Source of the DNA: JACVRW01 sp963716215
Lineage (GTDB): Bacteria > Actinomycetota > Thermoleophilia > Solirubrobacterales > Thermoleophilaceae
DNA length: 64,000 bases
Direction of reading: 5' to 3'
Assembly (NCBI GenBank): GCA_963716215.1
Contig: OY970298.1
Location: 4,030,001 to 4,094,000, forward strand
The first letter of the stretch is position 1. Each line of letters opens with the position of its first letter. Both the position numbers and the translations under genes were made by a program. The notes beneath the pieces are model-generated. The model was not told the DNA's origin. It saw nothing but the letters and a program-made list of their open reading frames with translations, and did not search any database. Positions 23,893 to 32,181 of this stretch are shown piece by piece.

Positions 23893-25262
23893 TGCGAGTC
23901 CTCCTCAACGCGGTCCGAGTAACCCTCGATGTTCTTCTGCTTGGGCCGGGCGATCCCGAGCGCGCCCTCGGGGACATCGTCGGTGATCGTCGAGCCGGCA
24001 CCAGTGTACGACCGATCGCCGACATCCACAGGAGCGACGAGCGACGTGTGGATCCCGGTCTTCACGCTCTTTCCGACCTTAGTGCGGTGCTTGCGCCGGC
24101 CGTCGTAGTTGGCGGTGATCGTGCTGGCGCCGAGGTTGCTGCCGTCGCCGACGTCGGCGTCGCCGATGTAGGAGAGGTGGGGGACCTTCGACCCCTCGCC
24201 GATGTCGGAGTTCTTGACCTCGACGAACGTGCCGACCTTGGCGCGCTCGCGCACGACCGTGCCGGGCCGCAGGTAGGCGAACGGGCCGACCGTCGCATTC
24301 GCGTGCACCTCGGCCTCGAGCAGGAACGAGTGCACCACGCTGGCGCCGTCGCCGATCCGCGAATCGCGCGCGGTGGTGTGGGGCCCGATCGTGCAGCCGC
24401 CGCCGACGATCGTGGCGCCCAGCAGGCTGACGCCGGGGCCGACCTCGGTGTCGACGCCGATCTGAACGCCTGCCTCGACCCGGGTGCTGCCCGGGTGGAG
24501 GAAGGTCACGCCCTCCCGGGCGTGCTCCTCGAGGATGTAGCGCTGGGCCAGCTCCTCCGCCTCCATCAGGCCGGCGCGGTCGTTCACGCCGTGGGCGATG
24601 TCGAGGTCTGAGGTGCTGCACGTGACGATGTGCGCGCCCTCGGCGCGCAGCAGCGGGAAGGCCCCGGTCAGGAAGCGCTCGCCGTTCTGGTTGACCACGC
24701 GCTCCAGGCCGTCGAACAGGAGCGGCGCCTCGAAGACGTAGGTGCCCAGGTTGATCTCGCGGATGGCCAGCTCGTCGGGTGAGGCGTCGTGCTCGTACTT
24801 CGTCTCGACGATGCGCTCGACCTCGCCGCTGCCGTCGCGGACGATGCGCCCGTACCCGGCGGGGTCCTGGAGCTCGGTGGTCAGCAGCGTGGCGGTCGCG
24901 CCCGCCTTGCGATGCTCGCGCAGCAGGTCCTCGATCTGCTCGGAGGTCACGAGCGGATGATCGCCCGAAAGCACCACGAACGGGCCGGCGTCGACGACGT
25001 CCCGGGCGGCGAGCACAGCCGCGCCGGTGCCCTCGCCCTCGCGCTGCTCGGCGACCTCCACCCCGTCGGGCAGTCCCTCGACCACCCCGTCGCCGGGCCG
25101 CACGACACAGACCACTCGCGTGGCACCAGCCTCGCGCGCAGCGTCGATCACCCACTCGACCATGGGCTTGCCGCAGATCCGGTGGAGAACCTTGGGAACG
25201 TCCGACCGCATCCGCGTGCCCTGGCCGGCGGCCATGATGAGGACCGTGAAGGGCTCCGTCAT
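23889..25262 (-). CDS. glmU: Bifunctional GlmU, UDP-GlcNAc pyrophosphorylase / glucosamine-1-P acetyltransferase
   Basis: 457 aa. The N-terminal nucleotidyltransferase has LIMAAGQGTRMRSDVPKVLH and VVLSGDHPLV; the C-terminal left-handed beta helix carries hexapeptide repeats and the acetyltransferase residues in STITANYDGRRKHRTKVG. It makes UDP-GlcNAc for peptidoglycan. ATG 25262 is 9 nt after TACCCT (25272-25277). Confidence 0.96.
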   Translation of the reverse strand: MTEPFTVLIMAAGQGTRMRSDVPKVLHRICGKPMVEWVIDAAREAGATRVVCVVRPGDGVVEGLPDGVEVAEQREGEGTGAAVLAARDVVDAGPFVVLSGDHPLVTSEQIEDLLREHRKAGATATLLTTELQDPAGYGRIVRDGSGEVERIVETKYEHDASPDELAIREINLGTYVFEAPLLFDGLERVVNQNGERFLTGAFPLLRAEGAHIVTCSTSDLDIAHGVNDRAGLMEAEELAQRYILEEHAREGVTFLHPGSTRVEAGVQIGVDTEVGPGVSLLGATIVGGGCTIGPHTTARDSRIGDGASVVHSFLLEAEVHANATVGPFAYLRPGTVVRERAKVGTFVEVKNSDIGEGSKVPHLSYIGDADVGDGSNLGASTITANYDGRRKHRTKVGKSVKTGIHTSLVAPVDVGDRSYTGAGSTITDDVPEGALGIARPKQKNIEGYSDRVEEDSQ

Positions 25263-25314
25263 GCGGAGACGAGGGTACCGGCGAAACGCCGAGGACCTAT
25301 CCTCAGGCGGTCAT

Positions 25315-25386
25315 TGGGGAGTGGTGTAATCGGCAGCACGAGACACTTTGGATGTCTAAGAGAAGGTTCGAGTCCTTCCTCCCCAG
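25315..25386 (+). tRNA. tRNA-Gln (anticodon TTG)
   Basis: Acceptor TGGGGAG pairs with CTCCCCA (25379-25385), discriminator G at 25386. The anticodon stem AGACA/TGTCT closes CTTTGGA, giving TTG for CAA codons. The T arm is GAAGG-TTCGAGT-CCTTC. CCA is not encoded. TATCCT about 11 nt upstream may be its -10 box. Confidence 0.95.
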
Positions 25387-25414
25387 CGTGTCCGTCCGAC
25401 CCCGATGCGAACAT

Positions 25415-26164
25415 GTGTTCGTGGCACGCGGACCACGGTACAGCCCGCAGGAGGCGGCAGCGGCTGTCGGCTCATCGCGGTCGTGGTCGGAGGCTCTACG
25501 CCGCCTGGGCATGTGCCACACCGGGGGTGCGCACAAGGTCCTGCGCAAGTACGCGACCGCCTGGGGGATCTCAACGGACCACTTCGACCCCTACGCCACG
25601 GTCCGAGAGCGAGCAGGGACGCTCCAGCGCCCGCTCGAAGAGATCTTGGTCGAGGGATCCACCTTCTCGCGCGGGCACCTCAAGGAGCGTCTCTATCAGG
25701 CGGGTGTGAAGCAGCCGGTCTGCGAGCTGTGCGGCCAGGGCGAGGTCTGGCGCGGGAACGTCATGGGGATGATCCTGGACCACGTCAACGGGGTCTCCAA
25801 CGACCACCGGATCGAGAACTTGCGGATCGTCTGCCCCAACTGCGCGGCGACTCTCGACACGCACTGCGCCCGCGGCCGCCGCGTCAAACGCGGGCCGAGA
25901 GAGTGCCTTCGCTGCGGCTCCTCGTTTCGCCCCAAGAGCTCCTCGCAGCGCTACTGCTCACGTGAATGCGGGACCCGTTGGGACCGTCGTGGCATTCCGC
26001 GGCCCGAGACCCGACGCGTCGAGCGACCACCCCGCGCCCAGCTCTTGCGGGAGGTGCGCGCTCTCGGCTATGCGGCGACCGGGCGTCGTCACGGAGTCAC
26101 CGATAACGCCGTCCGGAAGTGGCTGCGGGCGTACGAACAGCTAGAGACCGCAGACGCCGCCTAG
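25415..26164 (+). CDS. HNH endonuclease-like protein with second zinc finger and HTH tail
   Basis: About 249 aa. The N-terminal part (YSPQEAAAAVGSSRSWSEAL RRLG) resembles a small DNA-binding helix. The HNH core has CELCGQG, MILDHVNGVSNDHRIENL and IVCPNCAATLDTHC, giving two Cys pairs and the central His/Asn. A second zinc finger (CLRCGSSFRPKSSSQRYCSR) and a C-terminal helix-turn-helix (GYAATGRRHGVTDNAVRKWL) follow. It lies directly after tRNA-Gln. Homing or restriction nuclease is possible; the conserved look argues for a fixed resident. GTG 25388 is an alternative start. Confidence 0.7.
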   Translation: MFVARGPRYSPQEAAAAVGSSRSWSEALRRLGMCHTGGAHKVLRKYATAWGISTDHFDPYATVRERAGTLQRPLEEILVEGSTFSRGHLKERLYQAGVKQPVCELCGQGEVWRGNVMGMILDHVNGVSNDHRIENLRIVCPNCAATLDTHCARGRRVKRGPRECLRCGSSFRPKSSSQRYCSRECGTRWDRRGIPRPETRRVERPPRAQLLREVRALGYAATGRRHGVTDNAVRKWLRAYEQLETADAA

Positions 26165-26173
26165 ATTGCGTTC

Positions 26174-26644
26174 ATGGCCGCGTGGCACCAGATCGAGGCC
26201 GAGGCTCCCGAGCTCACAGCGCGGGCCCGCGCCCTGTTCGACGCCAACAAGCACAAGACGCTGGCCACGCTGCGCCGCGACGGCTCGCCCCGCATCAGCG
26301 GCAGCGAGATCATCTTCGAGGACGGTCAGATCTGGTTCGGGAGCATGTGGCGGGCCGTGAAGGCGCTCGACCTCCAGCGCGATCCGCGCTTCGCGCTCCA
26401 CAGCGCCTCCGACGGCGCGGACTGGCAGAGCGACGCGAAGATCGCGGGACGGGTCGAGGAGGTCACCGATCCGGACGTGATCGAGACAGTCGTCAAGGGT
26501 GAGGCTCCGCCCGGGCCGCTGCACCTGTTCCGCGCCGAGATCGCCGAGCTGGTCGTGACGGGGCTGGGCGGTGACCCGCCCGACCACCTCGTGATCGAGT
26601 CATGGCACGACGGCCGCGGCGTCGAGCGCCGCGAGCGGCGCTAG
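26174..26644 (+). CDS. Pyridoxamine 5'-phosphate oxidase family protein
   Basis: 156 aa, flavin-binding split barrel: HKTLATLRRDGSPRISGSEI, IWFGSMWRAVKALDLQRDPR and FRAEIAELVVTGLGG. Actinobacterial members bind FMN or F420 and reduce varied substrates, so no substrate is given. ATG follows TAGATT (26162-26167) by 6 nt. The stop shares CTAG with the convergent PucR gene. Confidence 0.8.
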   Translation: MAAWHQIEAEAPELTARARALFDANKHKTLATLRRDGSPRISGSEIIFEDGQIWFGSMWRAVKALDLQRDPRFALHSASDGADWQSDAKIAGRVEEVTDPDVIETVVKGEAPPGPLHLFRAEIAELVVTGLGGDPPDHLVIESWHDGRGVERRERR

Positions 26645-27933
26645 CGGTCCTTGCGCTCGCGCGGCACGCGGCCGGCCTCGGCGCCCTTCTCGTGCGCCGG
26701 CCCTCCCGGCGGAACGATGCCGAGCACGCGCATCGCCTTGAGTCCGAGTGACAGCCGCTCGCGCCCATCGGTCGAGCCGACGTCGAGCTCGGTCAGCTCC
26801 TTCACCCGCTCCAGCCGGTAGCGGATCGTGTGGCGGTGCGTGAACAGCCGCTCGGCGGTTCCGGCCACGTTCCCGTCGGCGTCCAGGAAGGTCTCGAGCG
26901 TGCGGACCAGCTCGGTCTCGTACTGCTCGTCGTAGGCCACGAGCGGCGCGACGGTCTCGTCGAAGAAGCCCTCCAGCTCGGTGGGGTCCTCGCTCATCGC
27001 CGGCAGCAGCAACCGGTAGGCCCCGGTCTCCTCGAACGACAGCTCGGTGAGGCCACGCGCCTCGGCCACGTTGGCGGCCAGCAGCGCCTCGGCGCCCGCG
27101 CGGTGGAGGTCGGCCGGGTCGGTGGCATGCCGGCTGCGCGCCACCGTGACGATGAACCCGGGGAGGCCCGCCTCCAGCTCCCGCACGACCGCCGTGGCCA
27201 CCCGCTTCGCCGTGGCGGCGTCGGGTCCAGGGCTGAGGATCACCAGCTCGCGCTCGGAGCGCGCGCCCGCGTCCTCGTTCGGGCCCTGTCCGTGCCGCGA
27301 CCAGCCCGCCGTGGCGAGCGCGGCGAGCGACCTGCGCTCGACTCCGCGTGCGCCCCGCTCGGCGACGGTCAGCACCCGGGCCCGCCAGTCGCCCTCCTCG
27401 GCGTGCTGCGGGCGGGCGCGCACCACGATCACGCTGGCCCCCGAGGTTACGTCGCAGCCCAGCTCACCCGCGCGCGCCACGATGTTCTCGCGATCGGTGA
27501 TCCGGCGGGCGAGCAGGTCTTTCAGGAAGTCCCCTACGGCCGCCTCCGTGGCGCGCTCGGGCGCCTTGGCGCGGTCGACCTCGAGCCCGATCAGGTTCGC
27601 CACCACCCGCAGCAGCGCGGCCGGGGGCGCGTCGCCGCGCGGGCGGTAGCGCAGCTGCCCCACCGGCTGCTCGGCCACCCTCAGCTCCACGGTGTCCGCG
27701 CCGGCCTCGCCCGCCATCACGGCGCGCTCGTCCTCGCTCGACTCGCACGCGACCGCGAGCACGTTGCTGGCCGCGTCGACCACGATCACGCTCGCGTTCA
27801 GCCCGCGACCGGCGGCGCGGGCCACCTCGGGTAGGCCGGCACCCGCCTCGACGGCCTCCGACACCTGGTCGAGCGACTCCAGGAAGGAACGGGGCTCGGC
27901 GGGCGCCGAGCGCGTCTGGCGCGCGGGCGTCAC
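26641..27933 (-). CDS. PucR family transcriptional regulator
   Basis: 430 aa. An N-terminal sensory region (SVIVVDAASNVLAVACESSE) is followed by a GGDEF-derived middle part and the C-terminal PucR HTH: LETFLDADGNVAGTAERLF, THRHTIRYRLERVKEL. The family regulates purine, amine or cell-envelope genes; no target is evident. GTG 27933 overlaps the stop of the upstream small membrane gene (GTGA), so it is the last gene of a long minus-strand run. Confidence 0.85.
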   Translation of the reverse strand: MTPARQTRSAPAEPRSFLESLDQVSEAVEAGAGLPEVARAAGRGLNASVIVVDAASNVLAVACESSEDERAVMAGEAGADTVELRVAEQPVGQLRYRPRGDAPPAALLRVVANLIGLEVDRAKAPERATEAAVGDFLKDLLARRITDRENIVARAGELGCDVTSGASVIVVRARPQHAEEGDWRARVLTVAERGARGVERRSLAALATAGWSRHGQGPNEDAGARSERELVILSPGPDAATAKRVATAVVRELEAGLPGFIVTVARSRHATDPADLHRAGAEALLAANVAEARGLTELSFEETGAYRLLLPAMSEDPTELEGFFDETVAPLVAYDEQYETELVRTLETFLDADGNVAGTAERLFTHRHTIRYRLERVKELTELDVGSTDGRERLSLGLKAMRVLGIVPPGGPAHEKGAEAGRVPRERKDR

Positions 27934-28154
27934 GCGTACTGGTCGTAGGTCCACACGACGGCGAGCCCGATGCCCGCGCCGATCCCGAGCAGCGTGCCCA
28001 GGATGAAAAGGGTGAGGACGCCAGCCGCGAGCTTCTCCCACAGGCGGCCGTAACAGCGCCAGGCCGGCGCTGCGATCAGCACCAGCCAGCACGACGCGAC
28101 GACGCCGGCTGCCAGCGCGATGGCGATCTCGGTCGAGGAGAAGTCGAGGTTCAT
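27930..28154 (-). CDS. Small two-helix membrane protein
   Basis: 74 aa with two hydrophobic helices (IAIALAAGVVASCWLVLIAAP; LAAGVLTLFILGTLLGIGAG) joined by a short charged loop. No family is recognised. Its ATG overlaps the stop of the DedA-PAP2 gene and its stop overlaps the pucR start, so the three are coupled. Confidence 0.7.
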   Translation of the reverse strand: MNLDFSSTEIAIALAAGVVASCWLVLIAAPAWRCYGRLWEKLAAGVLTLFILGTLLGIGAGIGLAVVWTYDQYA

Positions 28155-29734
28155 CGCTCAGCGCGCGCGACGTTGTCCTGCGCGCGTCCCTGGCCATTGT
28201 GGCGCATGTACTCGACGACCATCATGATCACCGTCAGCATCCCGAAGATCCCGACGCCCAGGCCCCATCCGCCCGCGACGTCCGACCACAGGTGGGCGTG
28301 CAGGTAGATCCGCGACAGGCCGATCGCCGCCGCCAGCACCACCGCCGCGATCACGAGCGCCGCGCTCGCCAGGCCGAGGCGCCGCGTGACCATCACCGCC
28401 GCGGCGATCCACGCGGTCGCGTACGCCGCGTGACCGCTCGGAAATGACGAGCCGTCCGTGTCCACCAGCGGGGCCTCTGGGCGCGGCCGGTCGATGCCGG
28501 CCTTGGTCACCTGCACGCCCACGTAGATGAGGATGAACCCCACCACCAGCACCCCCACCTCGGGCATGCGGCCGCGCGCGCCCAGGACCACGCTCGTGAT
28601 GACCACCACCGCCGCGCAGGTCGGGAACGCGCCGAGGTCGGTCACAGCCTTGGCGATGTCGGTCAGCGTCTGCGAGCGGATGTCGTTGCTGAGGTCGAGC
28701 AGCTCCCGGTCGAGTGGGGTCAGGCCGGGGTCGCCGGTCAGCACGACCACGTAGAGGGCGAACACGTAGAGGCCGACCGCGCCGATCGCGAGCGTGGTCG
28801 TCAGCTCCAGGCCTAGGTCGCCGGGCGTGACCCGATTCCAGAGGAAGCGCAGCTGCGGCACGATGGCCTGGACAAGGGGCCGCACGACAACGCGGTAGAC
28901 AGGCCGGCCGATGGCGAACAGCGGGCGCATGAGCGGGTGGCGCTCGTGGCGCATGAACCAGTCGCGGATGTCGCTGCGCCGGCGGTACGCGACCACGATC
29001 CCGAAGCCCACCGCGACCGTCAGCCCGAAGCCGAAGATCGCCTGCCCGGCGATGTGCGCGACCTTGTCGAAGGAGCGCCAGAAGATGAAGCCGAGCACGC
29101 AGAAGACGGTCGCCCACAGCCCGGTGCCAACCACGCTGTACGGGAGGAAGCGCCGGTAGGCGAGCCCCGACGCGCCGGCGATGAACGGGGCGAGCGCCCG
29201 TACCAGCCCGATGAAGCGGCCGATCAGGATCGTCTTGCCGCCGTGGCGGTCGAAGTAGCCCTCCACCTGGTCGAGCCGCTCGTGGGTGATCTTCACCCTC
29301 GGCCCGTGGCGCTCCAGGAAGTCCCGGCCCAGCCGGCGCCCGATGTAGAAGCTCGTGGTGTCCCCGAGGATCGCGCAGATCCAGACCAGCCCGATGAGCG
29401 GGATCAGGCTGATCTCGCCCTGGCCCGCGATCACCCCGCCCGCGATCACCACCGTCTCGCCCGGCGCGACGAGGCCCACGAAAGCGGCAGTCTCGAGGTA
29501 GGCCATTACGCCCACCAGCGCATATGTCCAGGGCCCCAGCGCGACCGCGATGTCCCCGATCACGTCCTTGGGGTCCGGCAGCGCAGAGAGCACTCCGCTC
29601 GCGTAGACGACCAGCGCCAGCACCACGCCCCCCGCGAGCAGCTTCCGCTCGCCGCCGATCTGCCGGCGGCGCCAGATCGTCACCGCGGCGATCAGCACGG
29701 CTAGGACGGCGGCGGCGATCTGGCCGGTGGACAT
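28151..29734 (-). CDS. DedA (SNARE-associated) / PAP2 phosphatase fusion membrane protein
   Basis: 527 aa. The N-terminal half is a DedA domain (FVGLVAPGETVVIAGGVIA; GRFIGLVRALAPFIAG), a family linked to lipid-carrier flipping. The C-terminal half is a PAP2 phosphatase with all three motifs: KAGIDRPRP, PSGHAAY and SRIYLHAHLWSDVAGG. The fusion could couple movement and dephosphorylation of a polyprenyl or other lipid phosphate at the membrane. It lies next to ispE, an isoprenoid precursor gene, which fits a lipid-carrier role. Confidence 0.9.
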   Translation of the reverse strand: MSTGQIAAAVLAVLIAAVTIWRRRQIGGERKLLAGGVVLALVVYASGVLSALPDPKDVIGDIAVALGPWTYALVGVMAYLETAAFVGLVAPGETVVIAGGVIAGQGEISLIPLIGLVWICAILGDTTSFYIGRRLGRDFLERHGPRVKITHERLDQVEGYFDRHGGKTILIGRFIGLVRALAPFIAGASGLAYRRFLPYSVVGTGLWATVFCVLGFIFWRSFDKVAHIAGQAIFGFGLTVAVGFGIVVAYRRRSDIRDWFMRHERHPLMRPLFAIGRPVYRVVVRPLVQAIVPQLRFLWNRVTPGDLGLELTTTLAIGAVGLYVFALYVVVLTGDPGLTPLDRELLDLSNDIRSQTLTDIAKAVTDLGAFPTCAAVVVITSVVLGARGRMPEVGVLVVGFILIYVGVQVTKAGIDRPRPEAPLVDTDGSSFPSGHAAYATAWIAAAVMVTRRLGLASAALVIAAVVLAAAIGLSRIYLHAHLWSDVAGGWGLGVGIFGMLTVIMMVVEYMRHNGQGRAQDNVARAER

Positions 29735-29737
29735 GGC

Positions 29738-30571
29738 TCAGGAAAGACGCAGCCCGGTGACCAGCGCATCCTCCATCGTGGCGGCGGCGGCCTGGGCGGC
29801 GGCGCGATTGTCGAACAGCGCGAAGCAGGTGGGGCCCGACCCGCTGACCAGCGCGCCCAGCGCGCCGGTGGCGCGCAACGACGCGAGCACGCCCTCGAGC
29901 TCGGGCCGTAGCGCCAGCACGGCGGGCTGCAGGTCGTTGTTGAGGACGGGCGCCAGGATCATGTCGCGCGCCAGCTCGCGCAGGCCGTCGAGCTCGAGCT
30001 CCTCGCGCCCCCCTCCCATGCGGTCGAACTGGTCGTACACCGACTTCGCCGACAGGCCGACTTCCTGCGGCACGAGCACGGCCGCGTACGGCGGCACGTC
30101 GATCGGCTCGACCGTCTCACCCACGCCGCTCACGAGCGAGTGGCGCGGCTCGATCTGGCTGGGCACGTCGGAGCCCAGCTCGGCGCCCAGCTCGCGAAGG
30201 GCGTCGTGGTCCAGCTGACCGCCGACGATGCGGTTGGCCGCGCGCAGCACGGCGGCGGCGTCGGCGCTTCCGCCTCCGAGCCCCGCGGCGATCGGGATGA
30301 ACTTGTCGATTCGCACGTTCACCGGCGGCAGCGCCGGAACGCGATCGCGGAAGGCGGCCAGGGCGGCCTCGGCGAGGTTCGGGCCGTCGACCCCGGGGCA
30401 CTCGACACTGTCGGTGCCCGAATCGGACGGCTCGACGACCACGTCGTCGCGGAGGTCGATCGACGCGAAGATCGAGCACAGCGGGTGCAGGCCATCGGCG
30501 CGCGGACCGGCCAGGTGGAGCACCAGGTTGAGCTTCGCGTAGGCGCGCTCGTGGACGGACGACGCGCTCAT
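29738..30571 (-). CDS. ispE: 4-diphosphocytidyl-2-C-methyl-D-erythritol kinase
   Basis: 277 aa GHMP kinase of the MEP isoprenoid pathway. Motifs: AYAKLNLVLHLAGPRADGLH, the ATP loop IPIAAGLGGGSADAAAVLRA and GALVSGSGPTCFALF near the C-terminus. ATG overlaps the rsmA stop, the common rsmA-ispE arrangement. Confidence 0.95.
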   Translation of the reverse strand: MSASSVHERAYAKLNLVLHLAGPRADGLHPLCSIFASIDLRDDVVVEPSDSGTDSVECPGVDGPNLAEAALAAFRDRVPALPPVNVRIDKFIPIAAGLGGGSADAAAVLRAANRIVGGQLDHDALRELGAELGSDVPSQIEPRHSLVSGVGETVEPIDVPPYAAVLVPQEVGLSAKSVYDQFDRMGGGREELELDGLRELARDMILAPVLNNDLQPAVLALRPELEGVLASLRATGALGALVSGSGPTCFALFDNRAAAQAAAATMEDALVTGLRLS

Positions 30572-31428
30572 CGCGGGCGCAGCGCCACCAGTCGATCGCG
30601 GCCGATGGCGTCCGCCAGGCGCGGCCAGTCCTCGGGGGCGAGCCGCTCCGCGCGGGTGTCGGCCGGGTGGCCGATCTGCTCCAGCGCCGCGCGGGCCGCC
30701 TCGCGCAGACCGTCCTCGGCGCCGGGGACGAGAGCGATCGAGCCGGCCAGCGCCTTGCGCCGATGGGCGAAGGCCGAGTGGACGAGCGCGGTCAGCTCGG
30801 GCGGAGGGGCGGGAGCGCGGCGACGCAGCAGCACGAGCGCTGACTCTACGTTGGGCTCAGGGTGGAAGACCGTCCGGGGCACCCGCCGCAGCACGCGCAC
30901 CTCGCAGGCGAGCTGGGCGAGCACGGAGGTGGCCCCATACGTCTTGGAGCCCGGCTGCGCCGCGAGCCGCTCGCCCACCTCGCGCTGAACCATCGCGACC
31001 CAGAGCCGCGCGCCGGGCAACTCCGCGATCGACTTGAGCAGGACCGTCGCCGCCACCCCGTAGGGCAGGTTCGCCACCACCTTGCCGGGCGCGGGCTCGA
31101 GCGCCGCGAGGTCCAGGCGAACCGCATCGGCGATGTGGAGCGTGGCGTTGGCGAACGGCGCGAGCGCCTCTGAGAGCGGCGGCTGCAGCGTGCGGTCGAT
31201 CTCGACCACGTGCAGGTGGGCCACGAGCGGGGCGAGGTACTCGCTGAGCACGCCGAGGCCCCCGCCCACCTCGAGCACGACGTCGGCCGACTCGAGCTCC
31301 GCCGCGCGGCCGATGACCCCGAGGATGTTGTCGTCGATCAGGAAGTTCTGACCGAGCTCCCGATTCGGCCGCACGTCGTAGCGGCGCAGCCGGCGCAGGC
31401 TCGCCTGGCGCGGCTCGTCGCTCACCAT
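30568..31428 (-). CDS. rsmA: 16S rRNA dimethyladenosine transferase RsmA (KsgA)
   Basis: 286 aa. SAM-binding motifs VLEVGGGLGVLSEYLAPL and VVEIDRTL, the catalytic NLPYG in VVANLPYGVAATVLLKS, and RTVFHPEPNVESALV. It dimethylates two adenosines near the 3' end of 16S rRNA. QNFLIDDNIL marks the N-terminus. ATG 31428 is chosen; GTG 31425 (GTGA overlap with tatD) is equally possible. Confidence 0.95.
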   Translation of the reverse strand: MVSDEPRQASLRRLRRYDVRPNRELGQNFLIDDNILGVIGRAAELESADVVLEVGGGLGVLSEYLAPLVAHLHVVEIDRTLQPPLSEALAPFANATLHIADAVRLDLAALEPAPGKVVANLPYGVAATVLLKSIAELPGARLWVAMVQREVGERLAAQPGSKTYGATSVLAQLACEVRVLRRVPRTVFHPEPNVESALVLLRRRAPAPPPELTALVHSAFAHRRKALAGSIALVPGAEDGLREAARAALEQIGHPADTRAERLAPEDWPRLADAIGRDRLVALRPR

Positions 31429-32174
31429 CCGAGCACGCGGGCGGCGTTGGCCTGGACCGTTCGCTCGAGGTCGGCGTACGAGAGGCCGCGCAGCTCGGCG
31501 ACGTGGCGGGCCGTGTGTACGACGTTGGCCGGCTCGTTGCGCTTTCCGCGAACGGGCTGGGGCGACAGGTAGGGCGCGTCGGTCTCGACCAGCAGCAGCT
31601 CCGCCGGCAGCTCGCGGGCGGCGGCCTGAAGGTCGGTGGCCTTCGGATAGGTCGCGTTCCCAGCGAACGAGCAGAGGTAGCCGCGCTCCACGCATTCCTC
31701 GACCCGATCCGGCGCCGAGAAGCAGTGCAGGATCACGGCGGGCAGGCGGTCGACGTGCTCGCGCAGCAGGGCGAACGTGTCGTCCTCGGCCGCGCGGGTG
31801 TGTATGACCACCGGCGCCCCCAGCCGCCCGGCGAGGTCGAGCTGCGCCTCGAACGCGCGGCGCTGGTCGTCGCGCGGGGCGTAGTCGCGGTAGTAGTCGA
31901 GCCCGGTCTCGCCGATCGCGCGGGCGCTCGGGTCGGCCGCGGCCGCCTCGATCTCCTCCAGATCGGCGGGACCGAAGCCGGCGCTCTCGTGGGGGTGGCG
32001 GCCCACGATCGCGAACACCTCCTCGTGCTCGTCCGCCGCAGTGAGCGCGTTGCGGATCGAGGCGCCGTCCATCCCCACCGTGGCGATGCGCTCGACGCCG
32101 GCCTTGCGCGCCCGCTCAACCAGCTCGGCGGTAGAGCCGTCGCAGTGGTCCAGATGGCAGTGGGTGTCGATCAC
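31422..32174 (-). CDS. tatD: TatD family metal-dependent deoxyribonuclease
   Basis: 250 aa TIM-barrel hydrolase: DTHCHLDHCDG, AIGETGLDYYRDYAPRDDQ, VVIHTRAA, VILHCFSA and VETDAPYLSPQPVRGKRNEP carry the metal ligands. TatD enzymes show 3'-5' DNase activity. GTG 32174 begins at the metal motif, 8 nt after the metG stop, so metG-tatD-rsmA-ispE form one operon. Confidence 0.92.
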   Translation of the reverse strand: MIDTHCHLDHCDGSTAELVERARKAGVERIATVGMDGASIRNALTAADEHEEVFAIVGRHPHESAGFGPADLEEIEAAAADPSARAIGETGLDYYRDYAPRDDQRRAFEAQLDLAGRLGAPVVIHTRAAEDDTFALLREHVDRLPAVILHCFSAPDRVEECVERGYLCSFAGNATYPKATDLQAAARELPAELLLVETDAPYLSPQPVRGKRNEPANVVHTARHVAELRGLSYADLERTVQANAARVLGW

Positions 32175-32181
32175 GGGGCCG

